Shown here piece after piece: positions 9,885 through 20,888 of a stretch of DNA of 64,000 nt. Positions within the stretch are counted from its first letter, which is position 1, and the number at the start of each line of letters is the position of its first letter. The stretch spans positions 2,480,001 through 2,544,000 of the forward strand of contig JAWZSP010000009.1 of the NCBI GenBank assembly GCA_034401135.1. Reading direction: 5' to 3'. The translations under genes and the position numbers were made by a program. Below the pieces are notes generated by a model. It saw only the letters and a program-made list of their open reading frames with translations, did no database searches and was not told where the DNA came from. Origin of the DNA: Volutella citrinella (taxonomy: Eukaryota > Ascomycota > Sordariomycetes > Hypocreales > Nectriaceae).

Positions 9885-11582
9885 ATGTCTCCTTACACAG
9901 TGGGCGATTATCTCGCCGAACGGCTCGCTCAAATCGGGGTTCGCCATCATTTCATCGTCCCAGGCGATTACAACCTCGTTCTCCTCGACAAACTAGAGGC
10001 GCACAAGGCGCTGACCGAGGTCAGTTGCACAAATGAGCTCAACTGCTCGCTAGCCGCCGAAGGCTATGCCCGCGCCAACGGCGTCGGCGTCTGTGTCGTC
10101 ACGTTCAGCGTGGGCGCCTTCTCGGCCTTCAATGGTGTCGGCAGTGCGTACGCGGAAAATCTCCCCGTTATTCTCATCAGCGGAGCGCCTAACACCAACG
10201 ACGTGGGCCAACGCCTACTTCACCACACGCTCGGCGACTATGACTTCACCTACCAGCTTGAGATGGCCAAGAAGATCACTTGCTGCGCCGTGGCCATCCT
10301 CGGAGCCGTCCATGCCCCAGAGTTGATCGATCAAGCCATCCGAATGGCGCTTTTAAAGCGAAAACCGGCGTACATTGAAGTGCCAACGAATCTGTCTGGA
10401 GAGCCATGTGCCCGACCTGGCCCCATCAGCGCCCTGGCTGAGCCGACCCCGAGCGACGGGCCGGCGCTGGATGCTGCTGTAGCTAGGGCGTCTGAATATC
10501 TCAAAACCAAGCAGAAGCTCGTTATTCTCGTCGGCCCAAAAGTACGAAGGGCCGGCGCGGAGCAGGAGCTACTCTGGCTGGTGGAGGCCATCGGATGCGC
10601 CGTTGTCCTTCAGCCAGCGGCAAAGGGCTCTTTTCCCGAGGACCACGCGCAGTTCGCAGGCATCTTCTGGGGCCAGGTCAGCACGCTCGCAGCGGACGTT
10701 ATGGTCAACTGGGCTGACGTCCTCATATGTGCCGGCACCACGTTTACAGACTACAGCACGGTCGGCTGGACGGCTTTGCCCAGTGTTCCGCAACTGGTCA
10801 TTGATATGGAGAGTGTGACCTTGACTGATCCCAGTGCCTATTTCAGTCATGTGCGTCTGTGTGATTTCCTGTCGAGACTAGCCGAAGCAGCCAGCTGGAA
10901 CGACGGAACGATGATCGAGTACAACCGGCTGCGTCTCGATCCTCCTTTAGGACACCCCTCCCGCGGGCAGGACATGTTGACTAGAAAGGAGATCATTCGA
11001 CAGATGCAACTCCTTCTGACTCCAGAGACGACAGTGTTCGCCGAAACTGGAGATTCGTGGTTTAACGGAATCCAGTTATGCCTTCCGTCCGGGGCAGAGT
11101 TTGAGATCGAGATGCAGTGGGGCCATATTGGATGGACGATACCTGCTTCGTTTGGCTATGCTCTGGCAAAGCCGGAGAGGAGAACCATCGTGATGGTAGG
11201 GGATGGTGCGTTCCAGATGACCGTCCAGGAGGTCTCCCAGATGGTACGATACGGCGTGCCTATCATTATGCTTTTAATGAACAACAGGGGCTACACGATC
11301 GAGGTCGAGATCCATGATGGGCTGTACAACCGTCTTCAAAACTGGAACTATGGGCTCCTCGTCAGCGCATTCAATTCTACCGAGGGTGGAGGGCGCGCCC
11401 TTGGCCTTCAGGTGCAAACTGCCGAGCAGTTTTCCGAAGCCCTGGATAGGGCAATGGCACATGAGCATGGGCCAACACTCATTGAGTGCAACATTCATCA
11501 AGACGACTGTAGCAGAGAGTTGATAACCTGGGGCCATTTTGTTGCCGCGGCTAACGCCCATGTCCCCGCCAAGGTCTGGTAG
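9885..11582 (+). CDS. Pyruvate decarboxylase (thiamine diphosphate enzyme)
   Basis: Converts pyruvate to acetaldehyde and CO2, using thiamine diphosphate and Mg2+, in the cytosol. Single exon of 565 residues, the usual size. The ATG at 9885 (MSPYTVGDYLAERLAQIG) matches the family start; the frame opens slightly earlier without an ATG. Visible features are the cofactor-activating Glu in CTNELNCSLAAEGYARANG near residue 50, the catalytic His pair in RLLHHTLGDYDF near 114, and the ThDP/Mg motif GDGAFQMTVQE followed by MNNRGYTIE. Related indolepyruvate decarboxylases share these motifs, but the paired His and the adjacent ADH favour pyruvate. It diverges from the PEP synthase, which acts on the same substrate in the opposite metabolic sense, so shared control would be expected to be biased to one direction at a time. 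Confidence 0.92.
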   Translation: MSPYTVGDYLAERLAQIGVRHHFIVPGDYNLVLLDKLEAHKALTEVSCTNELNCSLAAEGYARANGVGVCVVTFSVGAFSAFNGVGSAYAENLPVILISGAPNTNDVGQRLLHHTLGDYDFTYQLEMAKKITCCAVAILGAVHAPELIDQAIRMALLKRKPAYIEVPTNLSGEPCARPGPISALAEPTPSDGPALDAAVARASEYLKTKQKLVILVGPKVRRAGAEQELLWLVEAIGCAVVLQPAAKGSFPEDHAQFAGIFWGQVSTLAADVMVNWADVLICAGTTFTDYSTVGWTALPSVPQLVIDMESVTLTDPSAYFSHVRLCDFLSRLAEAASWNDGTMIEYNRLRLDPPLGHPSRGQDMLTRKEIIRQMQLLLTPETTVFAETGDSWFNGIQLCLPSGAEFEIEMQWGHIGWTIPASFGYALAKPERRTIVMVGDGAFQMTVQEVSQMVRYGVPIIMLLMNNRGYTIEVEIHDGLYNRLQNWNYGLLVSAFNSTEGGGRALGLQVQTAEQFSEALDRAMAHEHGPTLIECNIHQDDCSRELITWGHFVAAANAHVPAKVW

Positions 11583-12182
11583 CCTATTCGAAAACACGGA
11601 ATAAATATCCCTACCCCGGCCCCGGAGGACTCAAATCCGCCGAGTATTAAGCTTTTCTTGTTCGACATTGGGCTCGTGGGTTTATGTATATGCTGTCAGC
11701 TTTACAGCCTTCGGTGCCGAAATTGTCAAGCGCCTATCAGCGTATTCATAGTTGGCTTTTTAATGAAATTCAAACATTTGATCAAACAATTGTGCTAGTG
11801 TCAACGTGAATTCCTGCCCTCTCTACATAGAGAGCGACTAACTACTACTCTAAAGATCATTCAGCTGTAAGTGAAGTTCCTGGGCGCAAGAAATCTTAAC
11901 CATCGCGATCGTTATGGCGCTTCCTTCGGTTGTAGTGACCACTCCAATTATTTCCGCGTTTTACCAGATGAATCGAAGTACTTGAGAAGTGAGGCTAGAT
12001 TCAACTATCAAATCCGACCAATTTAGAACTGCCGTTTCGTAGACTCCCGGTCCGATTTTGCTAATTCTTATCCCCTAATTTCCATGGATCAAACACACCC
12101 AGCTAATTCTCTCAAGTCTTTTGTGCCAGGTTTTCTCAACACAGTCGTTGGTAATCGGAAAGATGGCATTCTCGAGCATATT
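11583..12182. other. Convergent intergenic region
   Basis: 3' flanks of pyruvate decarboxylase (+) and the PP1 regulatory subunit (-). I see no ORF, repeat or RNA structure I can support. Confidence 0.5.
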
Positions 12183-13451
12183 TCAGCATAAGCCGTAAGC
12201 GCGATAAGGTATTGCTTTTGAATTGTCGTACATATCGACGTCGGCCAAGGGCGTGTGTGCTGTCATTAAACGCGGGAAGCAGGATCTGTTAGAGCCACTG
12301 TGCATCGAGATTGAGAATTTTGACTGGGAGAAGCTTGAACGGAAGCTAGACGTTGTCGGCTTTTTGGAGCATGAAGAGGATAATGACTTGAAGATATCAA
12401 CCGAAGCGTCCATAGATGTCGGGTCCTGTTTTCTCAGAGCATTGATGCAATTTGAAGCTCGGGCTGTGGCATCAAGCGAGGCATTGATGCTGTAGCATTT
12501 TGCCAAGTCTAGAGCGTGAGAAGGACTAGTCATGGGCTTTCCTGACGTGGGATTCTTGGAGGGTCCATTATAAGGATGTAATGGAATGCTGTGAGCTGGG
12601 ACATCGTCATAGTGTGGTGGAACCTTCTTGGAGAAAGAGACCTGAAAGTTGTGGCCAGAGTTGTTATCCCAATATTCTTGGCCGTTCACTGTGTAGCGGA
12701 TGCACAAGTGGACAATCTTGGATTCAAGATGGAGGATGTCGGACAGCTGAATAGCAAAGACGAAAAAGTCATAGCCAGAAGGAGCTTTTTCTAGCACCAT
12801 GCCATTGCTATACGCTGCGTCGACGTTGGAGATGGTCTTCCAGTTGTCAAACGTGAAACGGCACGTAACTGACTTGCAGAATGCCACGTTTCTGACAGCT
12901 ACCACGCCTTGCAAAGATATTTTGTCGTCTAACAACTGCAGTGTCTTGAGACACACAACTTGGGAGTCGTGGGATCTGGTCTGGTGCGGGAAGTCAGGCG
13001 TAACTATCTCCCATTGGCACGCCACGTCGGGTCGGAAAGTGGAATGTTGCGTGCTGGTCTCATCCACATAACTTGATGGTGATGCAGCGCTGATGGACAT
13101 GGGAGAATCCAGCGGGCAAAAATCTCGAGTCTCTTCCAAGTTGCTGTGGAATTGGACAGACCTTGTGGCGGTGGGACTGGTCGGCATGCTGACAGTACGC
13201 CTACAGGATGGTGGGCGCAGGATTGGGCGGACTAATTCGCCAGACAGTTTGCGTATTACGGGTGGTCTTCCGAGTTGGTCGTGCTCTGTCTCGTCTTCGG
13301 ATGATTCGCCAACGACGGCGACATCGTCGGATTTGGGAGGGGTAGCACCATGGTCCAAGGGTTTTGTGTGCCACAGCCACGGCAGATCAAAATGGACCTG
13401 CTCTGGTGGGGACGAGTATAGGGGTTCTTTCGATGGAGCAATGTAAGGCAT
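12183..13451 (-). CDS. Protein phosphatase 1 glycogen-targeting regulatory subunit with CBM21 domain (Gac1/PPP1R3-like)
   Basis: Single-exon, 422-residue protein. An RVxF-type PP1 docking motif is present as R-S-V-Q-F, followed by HSNLEETRDF, around residue 97-112. This is the layout of fungal Gac1/Pig proteins. A CBM21 carbohydrate-binding domain occupies about residues 165-275, from CLKTLQLLDDKISLQGVVAV through RFTFDNWKT and ending at YWDNNSGHNFQVSF. The N- and C-terminal thirds are Ser/Pro-rich and look disordered. By family, it would bring PP1 to glycogen and promote glycogen synthase dephosphorylation. It adjoins the pyruvate-metabolism cluster, tail to tail with pyruvate decarboxylase, which makes a glycogen-to-fermentation link plausible but unproven. 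Confidence 0.85.
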   Translation of the reverse strand: MPYIAPSKEPLYSSPPEQVHFDLPWLWHTKPLDHGATPPKSDDVAVVGESSEDETEHDQLGRPPVIRKLSGELVRPILRPPSCRRTVSMPTSPTATRSVQFHSNLEETRDFCPLDSPMSISAASPSSYVDETSTQHSTFRPDVACQWEIVTPDFPHQTRSHDSQVVCLKTLQLLDDKISLQGVVAVRNVAFCKSVTCRFTFDNWKTISNVDAAYSNGMVLEKAPSGYDFFVFAIQLSDILHLESKIVHLCIRYTVNGQEYWDNNSGHNFQVSFSKKVPPHYDDVPAHSIPLHPYNGPSKNPTSGKPMTSPSHALDLAKCYSINASLDATARASNCINALRKQDPTSMDASVDIFKSLSSSCSKKPTTSSFRSSFSQSKFSISMHSGSNRSCFPRLMTAHTPLADVDMYDNSKAIPYRAYGLC

Positions 13452-14998
13452 TTTCGAATCAGGGATATGAGGATGAGGTCAAGCCCCCAAGGTAGGATGA
13501 TATACAGGCTTTATCAGTGTCACCAAGAAGTGGTGCTAGCGTAGCCAGTAAGGATGCGATAATATAGACTGAAATAATGTGATACTCAAGGACAGTTCTT
13601 TGAAAGAAATTTTAGCGTAGAGACGTTCGTATCTCCCGATCTGTGATTGATAAAATATTTCTAAGAATTGGGGAATCAGTGTGAGATCATAATTGCTGGT
13701 AGTATATTCTATTCTATACCCAGTGATATTCTAGTGAAGGTATCAGCGTTAGTAACAGTGGTCAGTAATGCAATATGCAATAGCGGAGAAGTGGCACAAT
13801 ATGGAAAGAGTTTGGCTATTCCTTCTTGACTCTTGGTCTCAGCTAGTCGAGAAAGTATAGCAAACGCCACTCGGGCGCCCCCGGCCATTAGGTAATAGTG
13901 GACACCTGACAGCCGTCCAGAAAGTTTGAATGCATACGTAATTTGGCAGGTCGAGATCGAATAAATCAGACCACCTCTATCATTCTCAGCTGTCACAGCC
14001 ACGACGGAGCTCATCGGCAGTGGTGTTGCGACGGTTTGTCGATGTAGGGACCCCTTCCCGGCGAGCCCCGTCTGTAAAGGTACCTTGATGTGCTTCCCAC
14101 ACGATGCAATGGATGCAAAGGAATTGCCGGTCTCCCATCACACCACCAGGCGATAGCACAAATTTTCTTCTGGCTGTGATAGCGATAGCGAAGAGTGACC
14201 TGATATAGGCCTCGGTCTGTGCAAGCATTAGGGGAGAATAAATCATGGGTTTGTGCATGTTGTCTTCATACATTCTTAGACGTGAGTGGAACGACTGATA
14301 CCTACTAGTGTGCGCCCTCCTCCGAGTGCCGGTGGCGCCATCTACTTTAGCTTTCTCCTTAGGGAATGTACACTGAGAGAAGAAATGAAGGAAGGAAAAC
14401 TTTAGTACCTCTACAGTTGTATCACTAACACCAACGTTCACACTGTCACTCAAAACCACTCTGCATACAGGGCATCCTACTACTAGTAAATATTTGCTAA
14501 CACTGTTTCCCTACCACTGAGCCTTATTAGATTATTCTAAGATCCCTAAAAACTCTCGAACACTTTATAACCAATATCTATTTTAATTCTACAGCTACGT
14601 ATCGTATTCCCCCTGTCGATCATGTCGATCCTACTCCACCCTGAATCTTCCCCGGGTGGTAAGGGAATCTCGGACCAACGGCTAACGTTAGTGAGCCCAC
14701 TTGTCCGCCTTCCCCTCTCCTGGTGCCGCCCTTCCCGAGCCACCACTTTCACATGATCAAACTCTCATCACATCAGTACATCTTATGGTATGACTGACTA
14801 TGTGATCAGAAAATAGCTACAACTTGCAGGTGAGACGTGACAGGTCATGCGATATTAGCATTAGAGTTTCAAGGTTTCTTATACAATACCCAATATCGCC
14901 TCCTTCGCTGACTTCTATTGACGGTACTGTCGACACTTATATTATTGTTTGGCAGAAGGAACACAATTTATTCCAGAAATACTACAGTAACGCTTGCG
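13452..14998. other. Divergent intergenic region, 1.5 kb
   Basis: Upstream of the PP1 subunit (-) and the two-repeat protein (+). A 157-codon minus-strand ORF at 13986-14459 lacks recognisable motifs. The 14480-14620 segment is AT-rich. Possible remnants of old mobile DNA cannot be confirmed by eye. Confidence 0.4.
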
Positions 14999-15667
14999 AT
15001 GGCGACCAGCAATACTCCAGAGCTCCTTCACCATACCACCCTTACCGTAATCGACTATGATAAGGATCCTTCAGGCGCAACACGTTCCGTCTACGTTCTC
15101 GGTACGCATAGCACCCTCGCAGCCTCCAAAGCCTTCGCTACCTCAGCGGCCCTTCAGGGACTCAATTATAAGCCCTCTGATTTCGTCGAGTATGCGGTGC
15201 GTCCTGTGGAGCCTTCTGCTGAGCCGTGGAAACATGGCGATGGGGTCCTTGTCTTCGCCCGGGCGCCTGCGGGGCAGGTGTTTCTCATCGCAATTGACAC
15301 CACCCCCAATAACGAGTCGCTGCCGGCAAACCCTGACGGTGCTGTAGTCCTCCCTGAGGGAGCTGAACTACTGCACTACGTTCTGCAGACGACAATTGAC
15401 TACAACCAGGACCGCACGGGTGCTGTGCAGTCGACGAATATTCAGGGATCGTACGTCCACCGTGCCGATGCATGGGCTGCTGCACGCAAGTGTCTCGATC
15501 CAGAGCAGTTCGTTGAGTACGATATGCGTGAGAGCGAGCAGATGACTGGCCAGTGGCCATTTGGAGAGGATGCGGTCGCGCATGCTGTCGCTGAGACTGG
15601 GCAAAATTATATTGTGACAGTGACAACTGTGCCTGGGGCGCACAAGAAGCATAGGAAAACGGGTTAG
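14999..15667 (+). CDS. Hypothetical protein made of two tandem copies of one domain
   Basis: Single exon of 222 residues starting at MATSNTPELLHHTTLTVIDY. No signal peptide or membrane segment is visible. The two halves align by eye: LHHTTLTVIDYDKDPSGATRS against LHYVLQTTIDYNQDRTGAVQS, then a shared SDFVEYAVR/EQFVEYDMR block, then a hydrophobic strand pair (VFLIAIDTTP against NYIVTVTTVP). Each copy is about 100 residues and the protein ends with a basic tail. I do not recognise the function. The repeated strand-rich unit suggests a small binding fold, which is inference. The frame is open upstream of the ATG at 14999 to 14918, but with no earlier ATG of family character. Confidence 0.75.
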   Translation: MATSNTPELLHHTTLTVIDYDKDPSGATRSVYVLGTHSTLAASKAFATSAALQGLNYKPSDFVEYAVRPVEPSAEPWKHGDGVLVFARAPAGQVFLIAIDTTPNNESLPANPDGAVVLPEGAELLHYVLQTTIDYNQDRTGAVQSTNIQGSYVHRADAWAAARKCLDPEQFVEYDMRESEQMTGQWPFGEDAVAHAVAETGQNYIVTVTTVPGAHKKHRKTG

Positions 15668-17133
15668 TGGGGAAGTTCTTTGTATGGCCTAAGCCAGGGC
15701 CAATAGCTTGTGAAGAGAGCAGGAATATGGCACTCTAGCGTACAATGATAGGTGGTCATCGGTAACGTTGATTTGGGGGGGAACACACTCTTTCACTCGA
15801 ATCTGTGTAGGTAGTTTATTGTGCCAAGCAAACATGTGCAAATGGTGCTATTTTTCTGTAACTTCCTCAACCACATATCCTTCGCTCCCCTCTTCTAGCT
15901 CCTCGACGACTTCAACAACCACAATAGTCAAGGCCAGGGTGGTCGTTGCAGTGGATGGCGCTAATGTGTAACGCACATATGTCCGTCGACTTCTTGACTG
16001 AGGGATGAAATTGCGATTTACGAAGTGGGAATCCGAATGTTTCCCTGGATGAACCTGAGCGTGCCCGGGGTCTAGCGGACAAATAGCGAAACCGGCAGAA
16101 TCCGGTGAGCAAGAAGCTGTTGAGGTTAGGCAATGCTGATCTCGGCTCTTGTGTCAAAACGACACATAGTTTAGGCCATATAACTGAATAAAATACAGAA
16201 CATATGCATTTGTTTATTCCTTTTTTTAATAATCCACTCTGCAGCTGCGCGAAAAGCATGTTAGATTCATCGTCGATGAGTTTGCACTCATTTTTGTGTC
16301 TTTCGCAGGCTACCAATCTGCAATCGGCCACGCCTACTGCTGTTTCATAAAGTATCCACGCGTTTTAAACATCATGTCGTCACGTATTACTAGATTTAGC
16401 ACTTTTCGGAAAGGGAGCCATTTTATAGCAATTCAGCACAACGTTTTGACAATTCGAGAGCGCATCTGGATTGAACATCGCATGAGGCGGCACAAACGGC
16501 ACGACCCAGCTGGGGATTTGTTTCATAGATGGCCCGAGTGGGTCCAGCAGATCACTGAACGCCGGCTCCCACTGATGGAAAATATCCAGCGACGGGGCTA
16601 ACTCCTGACCCTGGAGGGGCCGTGTTTTACCTCAGACCCCGGGCGTAATCCACAGACCAAGGACCACACAAAGCGACACGGGAGACGCGTATTCGAAAGA
16701 AGTACAGTTGTTTCGTCAAGAGCACGCCCACAGTCATGAAACATTGAATGTGGACTACGGCATACCACCCCGGCCATTTCGGAGGGAACTCCGGGCCCTC
16801 ATTCGCCAGGAACACGCAATGCGAAAGCCGAAATGAACTGACGTTGGGGTAGGGGCCGAGAGACCCGCCGCATACGTTGCGTTCTATCTGGACGCCCGTC
16901 ATCTCTCCTGACAGGCTGACAGAGACAGTTCGTTTAGACTTATAAGTCCTGTATCTGGGACACAGAGACAACACCAAGACGTTTTCGACAACCATTCTTT
17001 ACCTGGCTGGACCAAATATTCTCATTCGTTATTACTTTCTGCACTCGTTTATTGTCATCCAGCGATCCGGTCTTTATCGCTCCCTCTTTTGCCTCCGCAA
17101 GCCAGAACCATTTCTTGTACATTTTTTCCCATC
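15668..17133. other. Intergenic region upstream of pectin lyase
   Basis: About 1.47 kb between two + strand genes. It contains overlapping short ORFs on both strands without motifs. The last few hundred bases should be the pectin lyase promoter. I see no clear repeat or RNA gene. Confidence 0.4.
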
Positions 17134-18330
17134 ATGAAGTCTTCCGCCGTCTTCGCATCTATTCTTACTGCCTTGGTCCGCGCCGCAGCGGCAGCCGACG
17201 GCGTCCAGGGCACTCCCGAGGGCTTTGCCGCTGGAACCACTGGCGGCGGCAACGCGAGCCCCGTCTACCCCAAGACGACGGCCGAGCTCGTTTCGTACCT
17301 GGGCGACAGCCAGGCCCGAGTCATTGTTCTCCAGCAAGAGTTTGACTTTACCGGCACCGAGGGCTCTGCGACAGGCACGGGCTGCGCTCCCTGGGGCACA
17401 GGCAGCGCGTGTCAGCTGGCAATTAACCAGAACGGCTGGTGCGACAACTATCAGGCCAGCGCCCCTAAAGTCAGTGTCACCTACGACAAGGCCGGCACCA
17501 GTGGCATCAAGGTCGGCAACAACAAGTCTATTGTTGGCAAGGGCTCTGCGGGCGTCATCAAGGGCAAGGGTCTGCGCATTGTTGGTGTCAAGAACGTCAT
17601 TGTGCAAAACATTGCCATCACCAACCTGAACCCGAGCCTCGTCTGGGGCGGCGACGGAATCACCCTCAACCAGGTCGACAACGTGTGGATCGACCATGTC
17701 ACCACATCATTGATTGGACGCCAACACATTGTGCTGGGCACGGATGCCGACAATCGTGTCACCATCTCCAACTCCAAGATTGACGGCACCACCCAGTGGT
17801 CTGCCAACTGCAACTCGTACCACTACTGGGGCCTGTACCTGGGCGGCTCTAGCGATGTAAGTGTCGTCCGGTATCACTATAGATCTTCATGCGGACATGT
17901 TGGCTAATCGACAATTTCCGCCTTACAGAAAGTCACCCTCAAGAACAACTACATCCACCACACCTCCGGCCGCAGCCCCAAGGTCACTGGAAGCACTCTT
18001 GTGCACGCCGTCAACAACTACTTTAGCGACATCAAGGGTCACGCTTTTGAAATCGACGCGGGCACTCAGGTTCTTGCCGAGGGAAACCTCTTTGAGAGCG
18101 TTGACAACATCGTCGAGGGCCAGAAGGGCAACGTTTTCGTAGCGGATAGCAACGGCTCCGCCTGCTCCAGCGGCCTCGGACGATCCTGCCAGGCCAATTC
18201 GTACACCAGCTCGGGTACTTGGACCGGCTCCGACTCTAGCTTCCTATCTAGCTTTTCCGGAAAGGCTGCCAGCGCCTCAGCCGCCAGCTCCGTCAGTGGC
18301 TTGGCCAGCAGTGCTGGTAACACCCTGTAA
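17134..18330 (+). CDS. Secreted pectin lyase, polysaccharide lyase family 1
   Basis: Cleaves methyl-esterified pectin by beta-elimination outside the cell. Exons 17134-17856 and 17929-18330, with a 72-nt intron (GTAAGT to ACAG), give 374 residues. The signal peptide is [20 protein letters not shown], and the mature start [20 protein letters not shown] is typical. The parallel beta-helix motifs [20 protein letters not shown] and [15 protein letters not shown] are of pectin lyase type, and catalytic Arg is in [10 protein letters not shown]. Cys pairs GCAPWG...ACQ and [10 protein letters not shown] match fungal PelA-like enzymes. The acidic calcium site of pectate lyases is not obvious, favouring pectin lyase over pectate lyase. 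The C-terminus is Ser/Ala-rich. Confidence 0.92.
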
Positions 18331-18517
18331 GGGATTTTGGGGCCGACCTGCAGTAGACCAGGACAATTTCAAGCCTACAAGTCACGAGAGATCGCAGGGC
18401 TATTAGTCGAGAATGAAATAGAATTCTAGATCATAGGAAAGAGACTGCTAAAGTCGTTGAAGAGGCAAGGTGGTATCAACAATTGCAATCCAACGTCGAT
18501 TCATCTCCATCCATCGT

Positions 18518-20154
18518 TTATGCAGTAATGGCCTTTTGCTTGGTGACAACAGGATACACATAAGATCCACCAGCGAGAAGAGCCTGAGTCGGACCATAGA
18601 AGCGCACTGCAACGTGTCAATCAATGTGCTTCATCGAAGATGCAGTGAGCGTTCGGCAAGACTTACAGTTGACTGTGAAATCACCGCCTCCTGCAGGCGC
18701 TGGCAGCCAGTTGGACGTCCAGTTGGCTGGTGGCTGTACATCAGCCGGCTGAATGAGAATAGAAAACGCATCTCCGCCACGGCTCTTCTTCTTGCCGTAT
18801 ACCAGATCGCCGTCAGGATACGTCAGCTGGCTGCGATCGCCGAGTGAGTACACGTTGAGAGGTTGGGAATGAGATAACTGGAGCTATTGTATGCCGTGAT
18901 GCTCCAGAAGCCGTCGACTGGCGGTTTGCCTGACGGAAAGGTCAACATGTAAGATTCATCAGCATTCAGTCTAAGGCCTCCTCCTGCAACATCCCACTGG
19001 GGATAGATTGCTTGCTCCTGGACAAGCTGCAGGTATCCCGTGTAAGCAATGATGCTTCGTATGGGATACTGCTCATGGAAGTTTCCCGAGTATCTGGGCG
19101 GAAAGTCGGTCCAATTATTGCCAAATGACTCCATCAGTGGAAGAGTTCCGAAAATTGCCCGACTTGCGAGCAGGTTGGCCCTTGTATAGTTGACGTCTTT
19201 TCGTGCTTGGTAGGTGCCACGACGAAGACCAGCAGCGACAAGGTTTTGTTCCACGAGCAGAGCATCCTTGGGATCAATCGGCGGGTTATCGACAGCCACG
19301 CGGGATGTTACGGTTAGGAGTTCCTTGATTGACTTGTCGTCAAGTTCGTATGGGACTCTGCTTGCCATTGCCTCGAGAGCTCTATTTCCAAGCCGCTCTA
19401 CTGTGAGTGCCGGAGCCCGAGGGCGTCCCTTCCGGGGCACCTCCTTGATCTTGATCTGCTTCTGGATATCATGTATGACATTCAGATCCTCATTGGAGTT
19501 GTTCAGAATCACAATACGTGGGAGTATGAGTCCATATGTTGTAGGGAAGTTGATGAACCCAAGGTAGTCGCCGTTTCCTGGCTTACACCCAAAGGAATCT
19601 GAAGACACTGCAGGGCGGATGAGATACTTGCCAGGGGCAGTATTCTTTAATTTGCCGAGGTTTTCAAAGTTATTTCCCCACCTACTCTCAATGTTAGCGT
19701 CATAGCTTACCAAGACTTAGCTCCGAAGACACTTGCAGGTCATAGAATGGGAAGACGTAGAAGCGGTCCTTTGGGACATGTGGGATCATAATCTCGACAT
19801 TGGCCCGCGACAAGTCAATAGCAACTTTGGAATAGAGTGTTTCAACATTGGGTCGCACAATGGCTGCCCCTCCAGCTGAGGCTGGTGTTGTTTCGTGCAA
19901 GATGTTGTTCACTCCGAGATCAGTAATGACCTTGTCTAGGCTTGAAGTGTACAGAGCAAGTGGATAGCCATACTGCACTCCAGTTAGCTTGAACAAGACG
20001 AGGCCGCGCTTGATCTTACTGTAATGGCAAAAGCGGTGGCGTCGTCAACAGGAATTCGCTTCGATTGGCTGGTCTGATCGTCGCTTGGCAGGCCATTGAC
20101 AATGTCAGCAACTAGTCCAGTCGCCAAGACGCACTTGAATACGAATGCCCTCAT
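18518..20154 (-). pseudogene. DUF1254/DUF1214 secreted protein gene with an apparent 1-nt frameshift
   Basis: Minus-strand exons read 20154-20020, 19972-19733 (or 19731), 19686 (or 19681)-18667, and 18606-18518. The product starts with a signal peptide (MRAFVFKCVLATGLVADIVNG), then the DUF1254 domain (YGYPLALY, RPNVETLYSKVAIDLS, RFYVFPFYDLQ, WGNNFENLGK) and the DUF1214 domain (PPVDGFWSITAYN). After YLIPN the frame breaks: at about 18860-18861 one base is missing from what should be a Pro codon. The text continues in another frame as LNVYSLGDRSQLTYPDG and on through LPAPAGGGDFTVN, the last intron, and RFYGPTQALLAGG to TAA. Everything downstream still reads well, so the lesion is recent or is a base-call error. 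The intron-2 boundary is ambiguous between two in-frame solutions. Biochemical function is unknown. If the shift is real, the protein loses its last 90 or so residues. Confidence 0.75.
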
Positions 20155-20888
20155 TGTCAGAAGTGTCAAGGTCGTCACCACAAGATGAATCTTGGAATGT
20201 CGTGGACATGAATTTGAACACCGACATGCACGATGAACTCCATGCTTTATAACCGCCTACCAGTCCACATATTGCAAAAGAAACCGAGTATTTCGGATTC
20301 ATCCGCGGATTCGCAGGACCCCTCTTCCACAATCATGAGATTTGAAGGCCAAGCCGGAGCGAGTAGTGGGATAACCTGACCCTCCCCGCCGCCGTCTAGC
20401 GGTTAGTACTTTAATACTACATAAATAATATGCTCTTATAATTTTAATATACTTAAAAAAGCGCAATGTCGTAGTCAATGCCGCCGTCGTCCAGCGCCAG
20501 CAACGACAGTAGCTTGTTGCTTCCATCTAGGTATCCAGGATGGCGTAAATGCACAAAAGTCAGCTCGGGTGGCAGTACACCTGCTACTAACGCCGGCTCG
20601 TCAGCTGCTTCGCGGAACATTAATGGCTAGCTGGGATTGTGACAGGGGTGGTGGGGAACGAAAACCAGCCAGCAGAAGAAAGAAGCCGTCGGCCTGGCAA
20701 CTACGCGCTCATTATGTGACTGGCAAGTGCAAGTGTCCCCACAAATTCGTCGGGCACGCACTTTATACCTTCGCCTGATTTCCCTGCCACGCGCGTTGGA
20801 CCTTCATTATTGTAAAACAACACCCTTGCATCTCCTCTGAGAACACTTAAGTTTAACATCCGTCTGCATCTCGTTGGTCGCACACTCA
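20155..20888. promoter_or_regulatory. Divergent intergenic region with an AT-rich patch
   Basis: Between the DUF1254 gene (-) and the APH-like gene (+). The stretch 20403-20462 is strongly AT-rich with many TA steps and sits next to tctagcggttag. It could be a degraded repeat but no termini are visible. Confidence 0.35.

Noticed and set aside
13986..14459. 157-codon minus-strand ORF
   Set aside because: No motif, composition like spacer DNA, no splice partners.
20403..20462. AT-rich segment as a RIP-mutated transposon
   Set aside because: Too short, with no termini or ORF remnant. Composition alone is not enough.
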